The translations under genes were made by a program, and so were the position numbers. This document shows positions 62,795 to 64,000 of a stretch of DNA of 64,000 bases, in pieces. Numbering within the stretch: the stretch's first letter is position 1; the number at the start of each line of letters is the position of its first letter. The notes beneath the pieces were generated by a model. That model was not told the origin of the DNA. It made no database searches and was given only the letters and a program-made list of their open reading frames with translations. Source of the stretch: Phylloscopus collybita (lineage: Eukaryota > Chordata > Aves > Passeriformes > Phylloscopidae); the NCBI GenBank assembly GCA_027886175.1, contig JAJNNQ010000018.1, positions 19,077,001-19,141,000 on the forward strand, read 5' to 3'.

Positions 62795-64000
62795 ATTTAA
62801 AATAAACATTCTTTTTTGTTATTCTGTTTTAGAAAAGCATTTATCCTAATAAAACTATTCTGCAGATTTGGTTGTTTTAAAAACTGGGCTATATCTCAGC
62901 TGTCAGAAAAGTTATCCAGAGAGCCTACATTATCTACAAATTAATTAGAAACTATTTTAAATTTATTTAAATAAGTAATTCTTTGTTTGAGAATTGTTTA
63001 CAAACCATTCTTATAAATATTATTGTTTCACACTATACTTGTTTCAGGAAATGCTTAAGATAAGGGAGAAAAATTAGATAAATTTAAAAAAAAAATAAAT
63101 TTTTGTCTTAGGAAATGGTGTCATGAACTTTTGTGAAAAAACGACAAGGATATTTGAAGAATATCTATATTTTACCACTATACTAATATAGATGGCAGAG
63201 GAACAACTGTGATTGTCTTGTAGACATTAAGAGACATAGATATTCTAGCTACACAAGGGCAAGAGCAGAAGTTTGCTGATCATCAGTGATGAATGGGTTT
63301 GGAGAAGATATAATGTAATTGTTTCATGACAGATCATTTAGAAGAGGTAGAAGAATGGAGAAATCAAAAATTTCTGGAAAATAATAGATGGTCAGAGGAG
63401 AGGCTGGAGTTAAGATGAAATAGGTAAGCCATTACAACTCTTGCACCTGCAAAAGAAAGCAGAATAGCAGTCACTATGAGATATAATCCACTTTTTCATT
63501 GATCAATGATTTCATCATTCATTTTATGACAAGATACTGTTTTTTCCACCTCACTGAATTGTTTGCTTATGTTCACATAGAGTTGGGGAGAATGGGCTTT
63601 GATTTACTTTGATATTCAAAGAGCAAAATAAACTATAAAGATATTTAAGAATCTGCACTTCCATTGATTAGTTGTGCAACTTTCAAGCATTTGTGGTCAA
63701 ACGAGTTATTCGAGAATATTCTTCCAGGTACAATGCCTTTGACAATATAAATTTGCAATGTGAACACATAAAAAATTATATCCAGTAAATTAAAATAAAT
63801 ACATTTGGAATATAAAGGCACATCAGATGTTACTTCCTCATCAAGGCTCTCCCAGCTGTCCATTTGGGAGTCCTTTATAATATTCAGTCTTCTCTTGTGT
63901 CTCAGAAAAAAAGGCTAAATATTTGCAGTTCAAACCCTCAGACAACTCTTAGGATTTCCATGCACTAACCGGTAGTGAGCTCTGAGGAGCTTTAAAGAAT

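Larger units (their letters stand above)
59914..64000. other. unique AT-rich non-coding DNA
   Basis: No gene recognised. A T24 run lies at 62227-62250, a full CRE-type TGACGTCA at 62656-62663, and a GAT/AAC microsatellite at 62748-62792. The plus frames at 61453-61773 and 61775-62056 are adjacent but in different frames and have no domain. Confidence 0.5.

Noticed and set aside
1..64000. CRISPR array, operon, phage or bacterial system
   Set aside because: There are no spaced direct repeats, no gene-dense coding and no ribosome binding sites. Base composition and repeats are those of a bird genome.

Overview
The window looks like vertebrate nuclear DNA from a bird, probably a songbird. The evidence is several 3' ends of CR1 retroposons (the dominant avian LINE) together with solo LTRs whose termini resemble avian endogenous retrovirus families. 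It is AT-rich and full of poly-A/poly-T tracts and microsatellites. I find no bacterial-type genes, operons, CRISPR arrays, tRNA or rRNA genes, and no convincing multi-exon protein-coding gene. Open reading frames do not exceed about 146 codons, and none has a recognisable domain. The stretch is best read as intergenic or deep-intronic DNA of a gene-poor region.

Layout. Bases 1-114 may be the end of an exon, because a consensus splice donor follows; this is weak. Bases 1300-8930 hold a cluster of four solo LTRs from different families: 1303-2023 (+), 5518-6109 (-), 6497 to about 7195 (+) and 8297-8922 (+). Three of these have paired termini and target-site duplications. A CR1 tail lies at 9786-9860 and a short solo LTR at 15551-15849 (+). 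An unusual three-part inverted repeat lies at 18646-18744. Bases 20277-21030 are a GC-richer island with a possible old tRNA-derived SINE and the longest ORF. CR1 fragments lie at about 26738-26835 and, more doubtfully, 26890-27350. The middle (27.4-44.9 kb) is mostly unique AT-rich DNA with long poly-T tracts, a TTA microsatellite and a few stretches that look like conserved non-coding elements.

At 44909-46325 there is a minus-strand CR1 copy split by a 400-bp minus-strand solo LTR (44945-45344). A second CR1 in the opposite direction follows at 46787-47160. Further CR1 tails lie at 51314-51392 (+) and 52794-52945 (-). A 105-base pure polypurine tract lies at 57338-57442, followed by a minus-strand LTR (57682 to about 58090) related to the one at 1303. 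The rest, to 64000, is unique DNA with GAT and ATAAT microsatellites and a weak exon-like stretch at 59748.

No genes act together here. The history that can be read is insertion of CR1 and LTR elements, loss of retroviral interiors to leave solo LTRs, and local duplication and inversion. All family assignments come from recognising sequence patterns, without a database search.
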